Shown here: positions 46,741 through 59,120 of the stretch, in pieces | How the letters are laid out: every line of letters starts with the position of its first letter | Numbering within the stretch: the stretch's first letter is position 1 | Assembly: GCA_000818945.1 (NCBI GenBank) | Contig: KN805389.1 | Location: 1-64,000 of the forward strand | Direction: 5' to 3' | From: Schizochytrium sp. CCTCC M209059 | Lineage: Eukaryota; Sar; Bigyra; Thraustochytrida; Thraustochytriidae | Length of the DNA stretch: 64,000 nt | Translations under genes and position numbers: made by a program | Notes under the pieces: generated by a model | Databases searched by the model: none | Told to the model about the DNA's origin: nothing | The model's input: the letters and a program-made list of their open reading frames with translations, nothing else

Positions 46741-47167
46741 GGCGAAGACCTGTAAAGAACGCGCACATAGAACTTTTAGAAAGAGAAAGAGAGAATCATT
46801 GTTTTATCAATTCATTCACATGTCAGCTACTCTGGCTGCACTCTTGTTGCCACTATTGATTAATCTCGAGAGAAAGAGAGAAAGGAAGCGAGGGGGGCAA
46901 TCTGCTCACTTTGTCTGCGTAACCAACATGCATTCCTAAATCAGAATGACCCTATTTCGCTTCGTCTTTTGGAGATTAGAAATAGAAAGCGCAATACAAT
47001 TGTCCTGCAACAAAGGAGGGTACAGCTTTGGATATAAAAAAGAAAGAAAGGAGAGGGTGGAAAGACGAAGTAAAGAAGAGAATGAAAGGCATCGAGTGCG
47101 CGAGTCGTTTGCAAGGTGGCGAGTCGAGGTTTGTGTGAGTCTCGGTGCACCGCTCCAAAGTCCCTGA
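46741..47167. other. convergent intergenic region
   Basis: 427 bp between two stops, purine-rich in places (GAAAGAGAGA runs). Presumed 3' UTRs; no gene supported. Confidence 0.6.
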
Positions 47168-49237
47168 TCAGGAGGCGCTGTCGGCAATTTTACTCGCTAG
47201 ATCAGCGCGAGCCTTTGCAATAGCATTGTTCTGCGCAATCAGCGCGAGGCGAGCGACCTCTTCGTCTGAAAGACCCTTGCCAGAATTCGCGACCTCCGCA
47301 GCGACCTTGGCGGCGCGACCGGCTCTTAAAATGATGGCCTCCTCCGTATTAAAGTCGTCAATCAGCTCTTCCGGGAAATAGAGCATATCGCTAATGAGAG
47401 TGAATTGGTTGTCCGTCAACTTGACCTTCCAGGAGTCAGTGTTCTTCTTGCCAAACTCTAGGTAGGACTGCACCAAAGTCTCATTAAAGTGCTGCCCCAG
47501 CGGAGACTCTGGATCCACGTTGAGATGCTTGACGAGCCGAGGGCACTCTTCAAGGGGCTGTTTGATGAGATCCTCATAATTGAATTGCTCGATAAAGGCG
47601 TCATCGATCGAGCGCAGGCTCTCGCGCAACAGCGACCACGACATGCCCAGGGAGCGCGTCTGCGAGTTCACCGTGCCAAAGTTGCGATTGATCGACGAAG
47701 ACACAATCGCGGCTCCTAGTGCGCGACGCAGAACCACTACACGAAAGTCTACGCCGGCCTCCTCGCCGATCTTCACGAGCTCGTACAGGTCAATGTTGCA
47801 AATCGGACGCGCAAACTTTTTCATGTAGCACCGCGGACCACCCCACGGGTACGAATACATGTTGACTGCCGACTCTGTGAAGACAGTGTTCAGAAAGAAC
47901 AACTTGCTTCCGTCCGATGTATTGGTGTTGTGCAATCCACGCAAAACATTGACGAGTCGCTCGCGCGCCGGGCCATGTTCTTCCAGGCTGTCGTCGCGCC
48001 AACGCGAGTCTGCGAGATAGTCCGTCAAGGTGTCGTAAAGCTCGCGCGTCGTGTGCTTGCGGCCGAGGGTCGACATCATGTGGTGTCCCGAGCCCTCGAC
48101 GCCCGCGACGAAGACCACAGTCGGGATTTTCGCGTCAGGGTCCGTGGATGATCCAGCAAAGACCGTCTTTTTTAGCTTTTCGCCGAGAAAAAGCTCGTTC
48201 GCTAGAATTGAGGGCACATGAGTTTTGGAAACAATGTCGAGGCGGTCGCCAATGGGGCTTCGAAAGCATTTGAGCGCCGGCTCCGACAGCTCTTCATTGT
48301 TCAAAAACTTGGCCCGCACGCGCGTGCTCGCGCTCGAGGTTTCGAGCCTCGAGTCGTGAAGCATTTTCTTGACACGCGACGTCGCGCGGCACTCTGACAC
48401 GATGACTTCCGCGTATCGCAGCTTGCCCAGCTGATGGCTCAGATCACTCAACGCGACGAGGAGGAGGATCTCCTTGTACACGCCCCGCTTGGCGAGGAGT
48501 GTGTTGAAACGCGGGCAACCCTCGTTGGAAAAGGCTGCTGTAGCCGTATCGTGGCCCACGGTTACGAGATAGCGCACACGGACGCCTGTCTTGTGGCATA
48601 GCCTTTCAAGTGTGACCAGATCGGGCCGCAGCAAGAACCATGGGACGGTGATGCGAGTAGCCGGTTCGCCTGTCGGGCCCATGAGGTACTTTCGATTTGC
48701 GAGTTCGCGCGCCACCTGCAGCGAGCACCGCTGCGAGGGTTTGATCGCCATCGGAAAGGTGTACTGATAGTTCCGCGCGGTCGAGGAAAACGTGCAGCGA
48801 TCCGTGGGATCAAGCTTGCTTAGCGCACTGACGAGCGCCTCCTTGGCCTTCACATAGTGGAGGCCGTCGGAGAATTGCGTCCACAGTCCGCGCATGGCCT
48901 CGTTAGCCGCCTGGCACTTGACGGACTGCGAGGACACCTGCAGCGTGTTGCTCGCGTTCGTGGCGTGTGTCCCGGTCAGCACGGTCAGCACCGGCCCCGC
49001 TTCCCTTTTGTACGCCTGCACATCTTCCGGCGAATTGCGCCTCTTCTTGTGCGTGCCCGCCATCCTTCCCTCCTCCTCCTCCTCCTCCCCGTCCTCCTCC
49101 GCGAGGAGCTGCGACACCTGCCACGCGTTCATGCCGTCCTCCCCGCCGAGCCGGAGCTCCTCCGCGCCGCGCAGAGGTCCGGCTCCATCAACCTCATCGG
49201 CCCCAACATGCCAATCCCCGCGCCCCGACGACGAGAC

Positions 49238-49268
<31 letters not shown>

Positions 49269-49474
49269 TCCGCGCCGCCCAGCGCCGCCGCCACCGCCGC
49301 CGCCGCCGCCGCCCAGCGCAGCCGCCGCCGCTGCATCGCGCCGTCCAGGTCCGCGTCGAGTCGGGTCTGCTCCGCCTTCGCCGCCTCCGTCTTTCTCTCT
49401 GCTCGCTGCGCCTCGCCTGGATTCGCCTTCTCTCTGCATATATATATACACGGTCTCGGTCGCCTGTTTTGCAT
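47168..49474 (-). CDS. sulfotransferase-like protein
   Basis: 768 residues from the ATG at 49474. An internal ATG at 49336 (MQRRRLRWAAAAAAVAAALGG) starts a signal-anchor-like segment and may be the true start, giving 722 residues. An acidic, Ala-rich linker leads to the catalytic part. The nucleotide-sulfate binding loop is suggested by VVFVAGVEGSGHHMM (5'-phosphosulfate loop style), and a 3'-phosphate-binding arginine/serine pair by VVVLRRALGAAIVSSS. The C-terminus is a long helical Ala/Lys-rich tail. Golgi sulfotransferases add sulfate from PAPS to glycans, and a secretory-path role is inferred. The family call is moderate because only the two cofactor loops are recognisable. Confidence 0.65.
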
Positions 49475-50513
49475 TCATTATGAGCGAATCCACCTCGCCT
49501 CGATATGCGCTTCGCAATGGGGATCCATGTTCTCGCGCATAGACGCGGACGGGCGACTATGCTCGAAGCGAGGCCGCCCGACATGACGCCGCGCGGACCC
49601 TCTCGGCGCGGACGGAGGGCGACTGGAGGGGGGCGGGAGCGCCTGCAGCTCGCATCGCCCGGCTTGCGGTCTTCGCGGGAGGGGCTTGGTGCTGGTGTGG
49701 TTGTTGTTGTGATGAGGACCAGGTTCTACTCTGCGCCGTGGAGTTCTTGGTGGGGTTCCTGGGGTTCGACTTCGGCGTGAGGACGACTTGGATGACTTGA
49801 AGGCGCGCGCACAAACAGCGAAATCGGATGAGGGTGAGCGTTGGATGGTTATTTTGTGCAGCGGGGCTCGTTCTCGGCGATGCCAGTAATCCCCACGACC
49901 GGATGCATGGGTAGATGGATGTTCGGTCACAGGTCGTGGAAGCGAGGCGAGGCAACTGGCACCATGATGGACGGTGCGTGTCCGAGCGGCGGAAGAGGGA
50001 GGCGAGCTCAAAGGAAAACAGGCAAGGAACTTCAAGCAGGCAAGGAAATTCGCAAGCAATAAAAAACAAGAAAGCAAGCTAGAATCAGGCAAGCTAGCTA
50101 GCTGCCACACTAGCTTAGCTATCACGCTGGCCGGTAATTCGTTCTCATTATCAAGCCAGAGAAGAAAAAAAACTTAGGAACTTTTAAAAAAAGAGGTGGG
50201 GGGGAGGAAAATTGACTCCATCAACTTGAAGCTTCGTGGTGACGTTGCCGTGCCGTCAATGTGAACCATTCTTCATGGCTCCGATGCCGTCTTTGAGGCT
50301 AGAGAGTCTCTGTTGATTTGCCAAGACACGCATGACGCATGAAGAACAGCAGGCATCTCTCACGCGTCCCTCTCTCATACTTCCACCCCTCAGGCTGAGG
50401 AAAAGAAATAAAGGGTCGCCCGGCCTCTTCTCTCCTCGCCACTCCTCGCCATGCCGCAACAATGTATCAGGACGGTGAACTGTACTACTTGGCCTATCAA
50501 ATCTATAATTAAA
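49475..50513. other. intergenic region
   Basis: About 1 kb between the sulfotransferase start and the VWA8 stop. The part near 49480-49800 is GC-rich and probably promoter. Repetitive CAAGGAA/AGCTAGCTAGC text lies at 50020-50105. Frames exist on both strands without family resemblance. Confidence 0.5.
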
Positions 50514-53500
50514 TCAGATCTTGGCAGTCGTGGCTGCGGCGAGAAACATCTTCTTGAGATTCTTGGGAACCTCCGAGGTGTCGAGGCAGGTGAACACGCG
50601 ACCCGGAAGCTTCTCCTCAAAAACCTTGGATTGATCAGACATGCTCGCGATGAAGAGCACGAAAACGTGCACACGAGGGTCCATCTTGATCAGCTTATCG
50701 AGCGTTTCGGGCGTGATGCCGTACATGTCGACATTGGCGTCGCTGACCAAGACAACGTAGCGCGCATCGGCATCAGGGCCTCGAGTGATTGCCTCAATGG
50801 CGCGGCGCAGGCCATTCACCGTATTATCGCCGGATTCGCACATCTCGGCGTGCGCGTAAATCTGTCGAACCACGTTAAGCCGCTCCTTGTCGGTGCGCGG
50901 GGGCTTGCCAAAATCGACCAAAGGGAGATGCGCAGTGTCGCCTGAATGCGCCGACATGGCGATATCGAAGCGGTGTTCCATGCCCTTGACAGCCTCGAGA
51001 ATCATCGTTGTCGCCTCGAGTGATCGTTGGAGGCGTCCGTCCGCTGCATAGCGCGTCATGGACATGGAGGCGTCAAAGACGAAACTAATCCGCTTTGGCT
51101 TGGCCTGGAAGAGCGCCGAGTCTGGCGAAAGGTCGCTGCGGCGCTTGTAGATGGCGCGCTCGCCCGTGAGACCGTCAATGAGCTTCGAATCATCGATGTC
51201 GCCCGTCACCTGGTTTTTGAGCCAGATACGCTCCGTATCATTTGCCTCGAGACCTTCAAGCGTCACACGCAGCTCGCGCACCTCTGTCTTGACCGCCTCC
51301 TTGTACTTGTCGTACTTTTCTGCATCGTGCTCGCTCATATCGAGCTTTTGGAGGAACTGAAGCCACTCCTCACGCTTAAATTCTTCCGTTTCGCGCTTCA
51401 CGCTCGAGGCAATCTCGTCGGTCTGCGCCTCGCGCATCTCAGCCGCGCCAGGATTTTCAATCTGCTGAAACTCCTCGTCGCTTGGATCGGGAAGATCTCC
51501 AAGTTGATCCAGGGTTTTACCGCGTGCCTGGCCCGACATGCTACCTCCTCCTCCGCCGGAGCTCAGTTGTCCGGGACCGCCGCCATCGCCGCTACCACCA
51601 CCGCCGCCATCGCCGTCGCCGTCGCCTTCTCCATCGCCGCTGCCTTTGCCCTTGCCTTTGCCTTTACCCTTGCCTTGGCCATCGCCCTCACCTTCACCGT
51701 CACCTTCGTCTTCGTCGGCAATGCCATACTTTTTCTTCCTCTCGTCGTCATTCTCGAACCTGTGTGCATTTGTGTGGGTGGCATTAGTAAGAGTATGAGG
51801 AATTCAGAATTCACCTTGGGTCAGTTCGCGTTCTCTTCTTTCAGTCTCTTTCACGATAAAAATTCATCGGCCGCAGCCTTTTCGAGATTGCTCCCACCCA
51901 TCTTTGTTCTTCTTTTCTCTTTCACGATCATTCTCCTACTTTCGTGTCTTCAATTTATCACACGAATCGCAAGAGCCTGCTGCCATACCAAAGCCTTGTA
52001 TGCGGGTGGAAAAGGCAGATGCAAAGGCAAGGACAAAAGCTCTGCAGTAGAAGCAGCCAAGGGTTTGCCTGCCGACCCTGCCTGCCTGTAGCAGGAAGGA
52101 AAGTAAAGAATGAAAGAGAAGAAAGATGGGCAAGAGCAAATCTCGTACGATCGACTTACAGAAGCTTCAGGGGTTCGTCTTCTGCTCGACCGACGAGTTT
52201 GCGCCAGTCCGCAAAAGCCTGGCGGATTGCGAGCTCGTCGACGAGCCAGACGCGCGCCGTGCCAAGGCAGTCCACCGTGAGGATCGTCGTGGCGCTCAGC
52301 TCCGTCAAAAAGAGGCGCTGGCTTGCTTCGGCGATGCTCGTCCGGCGCATCGCAAACATGTTGAGCTGCGAGGGCGAGAGCGTCTGCTTCAAAGACGCAA
52401 GGTTCGGCGAATGCCGCACCTCGGTCCCGTAGCGAGAGTCCTTCTTTGCCCCGGATCCGACGCGCTGCCGAGCGTCCGGGTCATTCTGGTTCTTGGTAAT
52501 GGCGTCGTCCTCGAGGTTCACGGAAAGCGTGCGACGGCTCGAGCTGTTTACGTCGTACAGCTCGACATCAACAATCATGCGCTCTGGCGACTCGCGGACG
52601 ACCGCCATCAGGTTCGATTCACTCAGCTGCTGCGCATGCACCCGGGCAATCTTGCGCTTCGACTTGGCGCCCTCGCCTTCCTTGGGGGTGGCGTCCTCCT
52701 CAGCTTGCGTGCCCGAGTCACCCACGACAAGCTTTTCATCAATCTGAAAAATGTTCGCGCGTGAGCCAGATGCAAAGGCGCCAGGAAGGTCCACAGCAAA
52801 GGCCGGGATCCGCTCGCCGGGCTCGCCGCCGGGCTCGCGCAGCTGTATCATCCGCGCAGCGCCCGGTTTGAGCGCTCCTGGCGACGAGCTCATGGGCGTT
52901 GGCGAGGCAAACGTTGGCATCGTCGCGGTTTTGGCGTACTCGGGAGCAGGTTCTTGGCGATTGAGACGGTCGAGAAGGAAGCGGCCCTCCGTCTCGTCGA
53001 GATAAACACGAAAGGTCGTCTGGCGCTCCGACTTGTTCTCGGTTGACGTGAGCAGCCACGCATTCCCTGTAAGCGCGTCGACGCGGTCGACACCCAGCAA
53101 GAGCTGCTGCCGGGGCGGGTCAACGTTCGACACCGTCGTCGAAAAGGTCTCGCCGTCTTGGGCAAAGTCCATGACCGTGAGAAAGCGATGCCCGCATTGA
53201 TACATGAGAAAGCGCGTTTGGTGCGGGGCAGGGCACTGCACGATCTGCACCTTGGGGCCCTTGCGTGCCGCGCCGGGCGGGAGGTCCACGAAACGAAAGC
53301 TCAAGGTGTCCAGATCCACCACGAGCATGTTGCCATTCTGGGGGTTCTGCACGAGGACGCGACGGCCCTCGCCGCCAAGCGCAAACACGTTCGCGGCAGT
53401 CGGCGCGATACGGTAGACACCGTCGGCAGGCGTCGATGAGTGCAAGTCGTGCACAGAGCAATGCTGCTGCGCCGCATCAATGACATACATCATGAAGCTA

Positions 53501-56500
53501 TGGCTACGCGCCAGCGCCACAATTGTGCCGTCCGCAAGCGTTGTGACGCCAAGAATGAGGCCCTGCGGCAGTGTAAACGAGTAGAGCTCTTCAGTAAAGA
53601 CTACGGAGCTCCTTTCGTTCCGCGCAAGGGTGGTCTCCATGTATGCAGGCTTGAGCGGCCAGTCTTCCGATTTCTTGGACAGGTTCATACGAATGATCTC
53701 GCTAGTGGGCGACACAAACGCATTGAGCTTGATGAGGTCGTGCGAGGCAGAGCGCATGCCATCGACGCTGCTCGTGTTTGCTACAGACCACTGCTCAATC
53801 AGCTTGGGCGGCGGCAGTGTGCGCGTGCGCCCCGTGCTAACGTGAAAGCTGGAAGCTCCGATCGAGAACGGGACACCATGCTTGGCAAAGACCTCGACAA
53901 GCAGCGTTTTCTCCTCATGACTGTAGTTGTCAAAGTCAAAGACATTGCGCAGGATCCGATCGACGCCGTCGTTCGGGAAGCGTTGCATGTGCTTGACAAC
54001 AGCGGTCAGCTCGCGCGTCGAGTACGGGTACGAAAGCTGGCCCTCGTCGGACATGCCTCGGAGCTCATCAAACGCCGCGATCAACTTGCGCAAGGTGTCC
54101 TCGGGAACGTCCGGGCCATACTGCTTGAGCAAGTACATTTCCGAGTTTGCATCCGGATTGTCAATGGCATGGCACGAGAAGACATCGCCCACCTCGCGGA
54201 AAAAGTCGTTGCCGTGAAAGGGAAAGCCCGGGCGGTTTGCGAGCGCAATGAGCCGGAACTCGGGATGCAGTGGAATAACGCGGTCCTCGGTACCGGGAAC
54301 GACGTCCTCAGGGTCGAGAATGCGCCGGCCATCTGCAAGCAGCATGGAGCGATCCTCGACGAGAGCCTTGAGAATGGCGGTCACGTGGGTGGGCGCCTTG
54401 TCAGCCTCGTCGACCACAAGCACGCGGCCTTCGCGTGCGGCGCGAACAAGCGGTGAGTCTTCATACTGGAGGACGCCGTCCACAATCGTTGGATTGCTCG
54501 TAAGGTTCTGCACGGTCGTGTCACGATGAAGCTGAATGTACTCGCGGGGCAGACGAAGAAGCTGCAGCATGCGGTCCGCCAGCTTGTTTTTGCCGACACC
54601 CTGGTTACCAATGAGCAGCAGGTGCTGACCCGAGGTCCAGTCCTTGACCATTTCGCGCATCGAAAGCGCTTGACGAGGGTTATCGTAAAAGAGGATATCG
54701 GGAATAAGAAGCGGGTCCTTGGGTGGAAGAATGTCGACCGTCACATTGCCGATCTTGAGAACGCCAACAGCACGGGCATCCTTGCGCAAGACTTGCGCGC
54801 GGTCGCCCTCTACAACTTCAATCGAAAGCAGATGGTCGAGGTCCGCGCCGGCGCCCTTGGTGGGGAGAATTGCAGCAGCCTTGAGCTGCGCCAGCAAGGT
54901 CTCGAGTACAATGGGCGGCAGGAAACGGGACAACGAGGCGCGCAAGACGGCATCATGGAGCGCCGCGCTCGCGTCCCCATCACCATGCTGCTGCACATCG
55001 ACGGCAATGCGTCGGCAGATGCGGATCATTGAACGCAGCGAGACCGCTGTGAGCAGAGGCGTGAGCATCTCGTCCGAGGCCACGGCCTTGCGCAACGTCT
55101 TGGCAAAGCCCATGAGGTGGTCCAGCTCGGTGACAGGGACGCGGGGGGCCAGCGTACGAAGAATAAACTTTTGCTCCTCGGGCTCCACCGGGTCGACAAA
55201 GACAAAGGAAAACATGCTTTGCACCTCGGAACCAAGCCAATCCCGCCATGTGCCGGTGGGGGACCCGCCGCCCTTAACGCCCGTTGGGCGCGCGAGCGCG
55301 ATAATGCGAAAGCCAGGATGAATAGGCAACACGCCCTGCGCCTCGAGCTCGGCGCGCGAGAGACCGTGCTCGTCCTGGAGCATTTCAAAGCGCTCTGCGC
55401 TGATAAGTCGCACTCCGTTCGGCAAGCGCGCCTCCCGATCGCTGACGAGAAGCTGCAGCGAGGCAAGGGTGCCCGGAATCATCTGCTCGACGCCGTCAAG
55501 GATGGCGATGCGACCGGTTAGCGCAGCGACAACAAGACTCGAGTCCTCCCAGTCCGTGTCACCGTTGGGACGCGTCGTACGGCGCTGCAAAAGCCCTCGT
55601 GCAGTAATGTCCTTGTACAGGGGGATGTGTTCCACCTCATAGCCGAGACGACGGGCAAAGTAGTGCACGAGCGCAGACTTTCCACCACCCTTTTCACCAA
55701 GCAGGCAGAAATCGCCGACAGCGTGGGCCTGGACCATGCGAGAAAATTGCGCCATATTTGTGCGCGTCTCAACCATGCCCGGCACGCTCGTGGCGGGCGT
55801 CAGAGTACCTGCGCTGACGGTAACAATGGTATCGTTCTCCTTCATGGAATGAAGGTACTCGTGCGAGTACTTGTTGAGAGGCTCGAGCCGGAAGCGGACT
55901 CGTGCCTGGTGCGATGTGCCAAAGGCCGTGACCTCGCTTACAGAGTATTCACACATGACAGAGGACGCGAGAGCATCCTCGGCGTCGGGCGGGTTCGGCG
56001 CGCCGCCAGACTGACTCGAATTGTCGCCGTTTGCAATGACGAGATCGCTTTTCACCAGACCTGGCACATAGACAGCCCGACGATTGAGCGCAAAGCGGTA
56101 CAAGACTTTGTCAATCATGTTGCCGCGCTCGTCCGTGGAGCCCTCGAGCAAGGCAGGAAAGGGATAGACAAAGTCTGCCAGAGCGCGAGGAGAAAGGTGT
56201 GGAAAAGACTCGAGGAGAATACCTACCGTGGATTCATAGCCCTGCGGGAACTCTGGGACGGCCGTGGAGGCGGCACCGCCTTCCGAGTGCCGCAAGTCGC
56301 TGAGGACAGCAGAGGCCTGTATAATTTGCCTCACGACAAGGGGGTCCGAGGATTCTGTGGCGCGCAACTCGATCTCTTCAAGTTGCTGCGTGGGTCGCAG
56401 CGACGGGACATCTCGGGCCTGGAAGCGTGAGCGAAAGGGCGGGTCGAGCGCGCTTCCCGGGTACCGCGGGATGGGAACGCCAAGAGCTATGACACGAAAT

Positions 56501-57174
56501 CGGTCCGAAGTACGGATGAGTTTCCACTGCGCCATTTCCTGAGGTGTGTGCTCCGCGACGAGAGCGTCGTAGCGCTTTGGGCTGACGAGAAAGGTGGAGT
56601 CCTCGCAGTTCATCTCGCGGTTCTCGAGAAGGTTATTGAGGAGCGGCATGACGTTTCTCTCGGCCTTTTCAATGCCGTCAAGCACGAGCATACTGCCAGC
56701 TTTGGCAGCCCGGACCGCGGCGCAGTCCACGTAGCGGGCCGTCCCGTTGTTGATTTCGCGACGTTGCTTGAGGTCGCTCTCGGTGGTGTCTTGTGAGAGC
56801 GAGACGTACTCGACAGGGCGCTGCACCAGCTCGCAGTACTTGAAGACGATGTTGCGCCGCAGGGGTCCGGGAGGTCCGATCAAGTAGACGTCCTGGCCCA
56901 GGGTGTCCTTTTGCATCATGAACCGCAGGATGCGCAGTACGTCCTGGGGCTCGCCGGCCGGGTCCAGGTATCCCACGGGCACGAGGGTCTCGAGTCCCGC
57001 TGGGGGCGGCACGAGGTCCATGCTCACATCCCCAATGCGCACCGCCGCCTTGCCTGCGCTGGTCAGCACGCGCTCGATGCCCAGAACCCCGGCGTAGGCC
57101 GGCACATCGTCCACGCGCAGGTGGGTCACGAGCCGCCCCACGCGCCTCGACGCCACGGCCTTCTCGGACTCCAT
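50514..57174 (-). CDS. VWA8: VWA8 mitochondrial AAA+ / von Willebrand A protein, two exons
   Basis: Spliced CDS complement(join(50514..51759, 52160..57174)), 2086 residues, close to the 1905 of human VWA8. Exon 1 carries three AAA+ modules: a degenerate first P-loop (LIGPPGPLRR, about residue 100), GEKGGGKSALV (about 495) and IGNQGVGKNKLAD (about 858) with LVVDEADKAP as Walker B. A beta-rich middle region follows. Exon 2 carries a Gly/Asp/Lys-rich linker and the VWA domain with a MIDAS-like DASMS near residue 1898. The intron (donor gtaagt, acceptor cacacag) joins EPLKLL to FENDDERKKKYG in phase 2. VWA8 is a dynein-like ATPase of the mitochondrial matrix side. Start is the first ATG (57174) after a GTG. 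Confidence 0.93.
51760..52159 (-). other. VWA8: intron of VWA8
   Basis: 400-bp GT-AG intron placed by reading frame: without it the product would end at a TAA straight after EPLKLL, while the conserved linker and VWA domain sit in the next frame. Confidence 0.85.
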
Positions 57175-57848
57175 CGCTCGCTCCACGGTCCGCTTGCGGG
57201 TCTGCCGCCCTCTCCCGCGCTCGCGTGCTCGCGCCGACGGCGAGGCGCGGCGTATGATTCCTCTCTGCCGCGCCTCGAGGCTCCTCGCGGCTGCGCGGCG
57301 CTGCGCGGGGTCGGTCTGTAGAGGGAGGCCTCGTAGGACCGACGCACGGATCGGATTGACTGACTGACTCGACTCGCAGTCATAAGAAAGGAGAGGGAGG
57401 GAGACTTGGACTCTCTCTCGGGACTAGACCACTGGGCTAACGGCCTAGGTAGTAGGCGCAGAACTGACTACGTATACGTACGTACCATACCTGGGAGTAA
57501 GCCTGGCATGGCATCAAGGCCAGTCAGGCAGGCGGTCTGGCATGCGAGGGACCGGAAGATGGCTAGCTAGCTGGGCTGCGGGCGGCACGCGAGAGGGGCA
57601 TTGCGCTTGAGAAGGTCAGGGGTGAGAGAGGTGGGGGACGATCGGCAGGGGCTTCCTCACGTGGTTGCTGCCTGACAGACAGTGACTGGGAGCGAGACAG
57701 GAAAGGATAAAGACGCAGGGCAAGCAAGACCACGGGGGTGGAATTTTTACGAGCCTTTGCCCCAGGGTTTTTTAAGGTTCAGGTCCAAGCAAAAACAAAG
57801 CAAAATTTTTGATTCAGGTAAGAACAAAGATCGCCAACGAGATCGAAA
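57175..57848. other. intergenic region with tRNA-like fragment
   Basis: 674 bp between the VWA8 start and the REI1 stop (both minus strand). On the minus strand near 57445-57418 the text TAGCCCAGTGG resembles a tRNA box A, but no box B or matching 3' acceptor arm follows. Otherwise no gene seen. Confidence 0.5.
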
Positions 57849-59120
57849 CTATCCATGAACACCATGACCGGCACCCATCTGCTTCTTGGTGTGAACACGA
57901 TTCTTGGTAAGCAAGTTCTGCTGCAGACCGTAACCAAGCTGGTGCTTGGCCTTGCGTCGCAAATCAGTCTGCTGCTTCTTGGCCATCTTACGGTCGAGCC
58001 AGGGTGGGCGCTGGCCATTAAAGGCAGGATGAGCGACCGTGGACGAGTCGACGCCAGCCTTCTTATAGGCGAGCAAAAGACGCTCCTTGCTGGCGGCCAG
58101 CAATGCTGGTCGCGTCTCCTCGGGTTGAAAGCGTTGCTTGTAGATCCACTTGTAGTCACGATGGCCCATGACTCGTCTCTCGCCAGTGTCTTCGTTAATG
58201 ATCGCGATTTCGCCATTGTCGAGAAGCTCGTGCTTGATGCGCGTACGACGGCTTTTAGGCTTGCTGCTATTGCTTGCGCTCTTTTTAGCGTCCTCGCGTG
58301 GCGTGTCAACAGCGTCCGTCTCGGTCGTTTCGTCCGCATCAGCGTCTGCCATCTCGTCGTCATCGTCGTCGTCGCCGTCGCCGTCCTCGTCGTCGTCATC
58401 ACCCTCCTCGTCCGTGTCATTAAGAGCGGTAAAGTCATAAAAGTCCTCGTACTCTTCGAGATCCTCGTCCGACTCCCAGGGCAACTTGCAGTGGCCCTTG
58501 TCAACAATGTGCTGGATGGCGGCTTGGCCCGACTTGAAGGGACGGTCGCAGTACAAGCAGAGCTTGCCCGCGCGCACCTTTTGCGAGCAGTACTTGTACA
58601 AACCTTGCCAGTCGCACACGTACTCGGCGTCGGGAATGTAGAAGCCGTACTTTTTGTGCATGTATGCAAGCGTTCCCTCGAGGTCCTCGCTCATGTGTCC
58701 ATCAATAAAGCACTCGCAAGGATCAACCTTGCGTCGCAATTGCTCCTCGTCGACTTCGTATGGGTTTTGCAATTCGACCTGCGTGTCTTCCTCGTCCTCG
58801 CCGCCGGCAGCGGTCGCTCCGGCCGCAGTGGACGCAGAAGCGACGCTCTCTGCAGCCCCGCGCTTGGACTTCTTCACATGGTCCAGCTTTTTCACGTCAA
58901 GATTCTTCTGACGCTCGCGCTCCGCCGCGATGAGCTGCAGCTTGTCAAACATCTCCTTCGGGATGGGCGGCAGCTGCGCCACCTTGCGCTTGAGGTTGTA
59001 CCTGTGCCACTCGGACTTGTAGTGCGCGTGGAGCTCCTCGCGCGTCGCGAAGACCACGCCGGGCGCCGTGAAGCACTTGAACCCCGCCGAGGCGTCGCCC
59101 TGCACGCCCTCGCTCGCCAT
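57849..59120 (-). CDS. ZNF622: REI1/ZNF622-like cytoplasmic 60S maturation factor
   Basis: ATG at 59120 (MASEGVQGD); 423 residues, near animal ZNF622. The N-terminal finger region is recognisable (HAHYKSEWHRYNLKRKVAQLPP), but the second cysteine is replaced: CFTA instead of CxxC, and I see no second N-terminal finger. The central block (CFIDGHMSEDLEGTLAYM, FYIPDAEYVCDWQGLYKY, LCLYCDRPFKSGQAAIQHI, GHCKLPWESDEDLEEYEDFYDF) and the C-terminal basic tail match the family. REI1 helps release the Arx1/Alb1 export factors from late 60S particles in the cytoplasm. An acidic Asp-run of about 30 residues precedes the last third. Loss of finger ligands suggests weaker zinc binding at the N-terminus. Confidence 0.88.
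   Translation of the reverse strand: MASEGVQGDASAGFKCFTAPGVVFATREELHAHYKSEWHRYNLKRKVAQLPPIPKEMFDKLQLIAAERERQKNLDVKKLDHVKKSKRGAAESVASASTAAGATAAGGEDEEDTQVELQNPYEVDEEQLRRKVDPCECFIDGHMSEDLEGTLAYMHKKYGFYIPDAEYVCDWQGLYKYCSQKVRAGKLCLYCDRPFKSGQAAIQHIVDKGHCKLPWESDEDLEEYEDFYDFTALNDTDEEGDDDDEDGDGDDDDDDEMADADADETTETDAVDTPREDAKKSASNSSKPKSRRTRIKHELLDNGEIAIINEDTGERRVMGHRDYKWIYKQRFQPEETRPALLAASKERLLLAYKKAGVDSSTVAHPAFNGQRPPWLDRKMAKKQQTDLRRKAKHQLGYGLQQNLLTKNRVHTKKQMGAGHGVHG

Noticed and set aside
51027..54456. Long plus-strand frames opposite VWA8
   Set aside because: Antisense shadows of a conserved gene; no family resemblance.
57418..57446. tRNA gene on the minus strand
   Set aside because: A box A-like TAGCCCAGTGG is present but there is no box B (GGTTCGA type) and no complementary acceptor arm within range.
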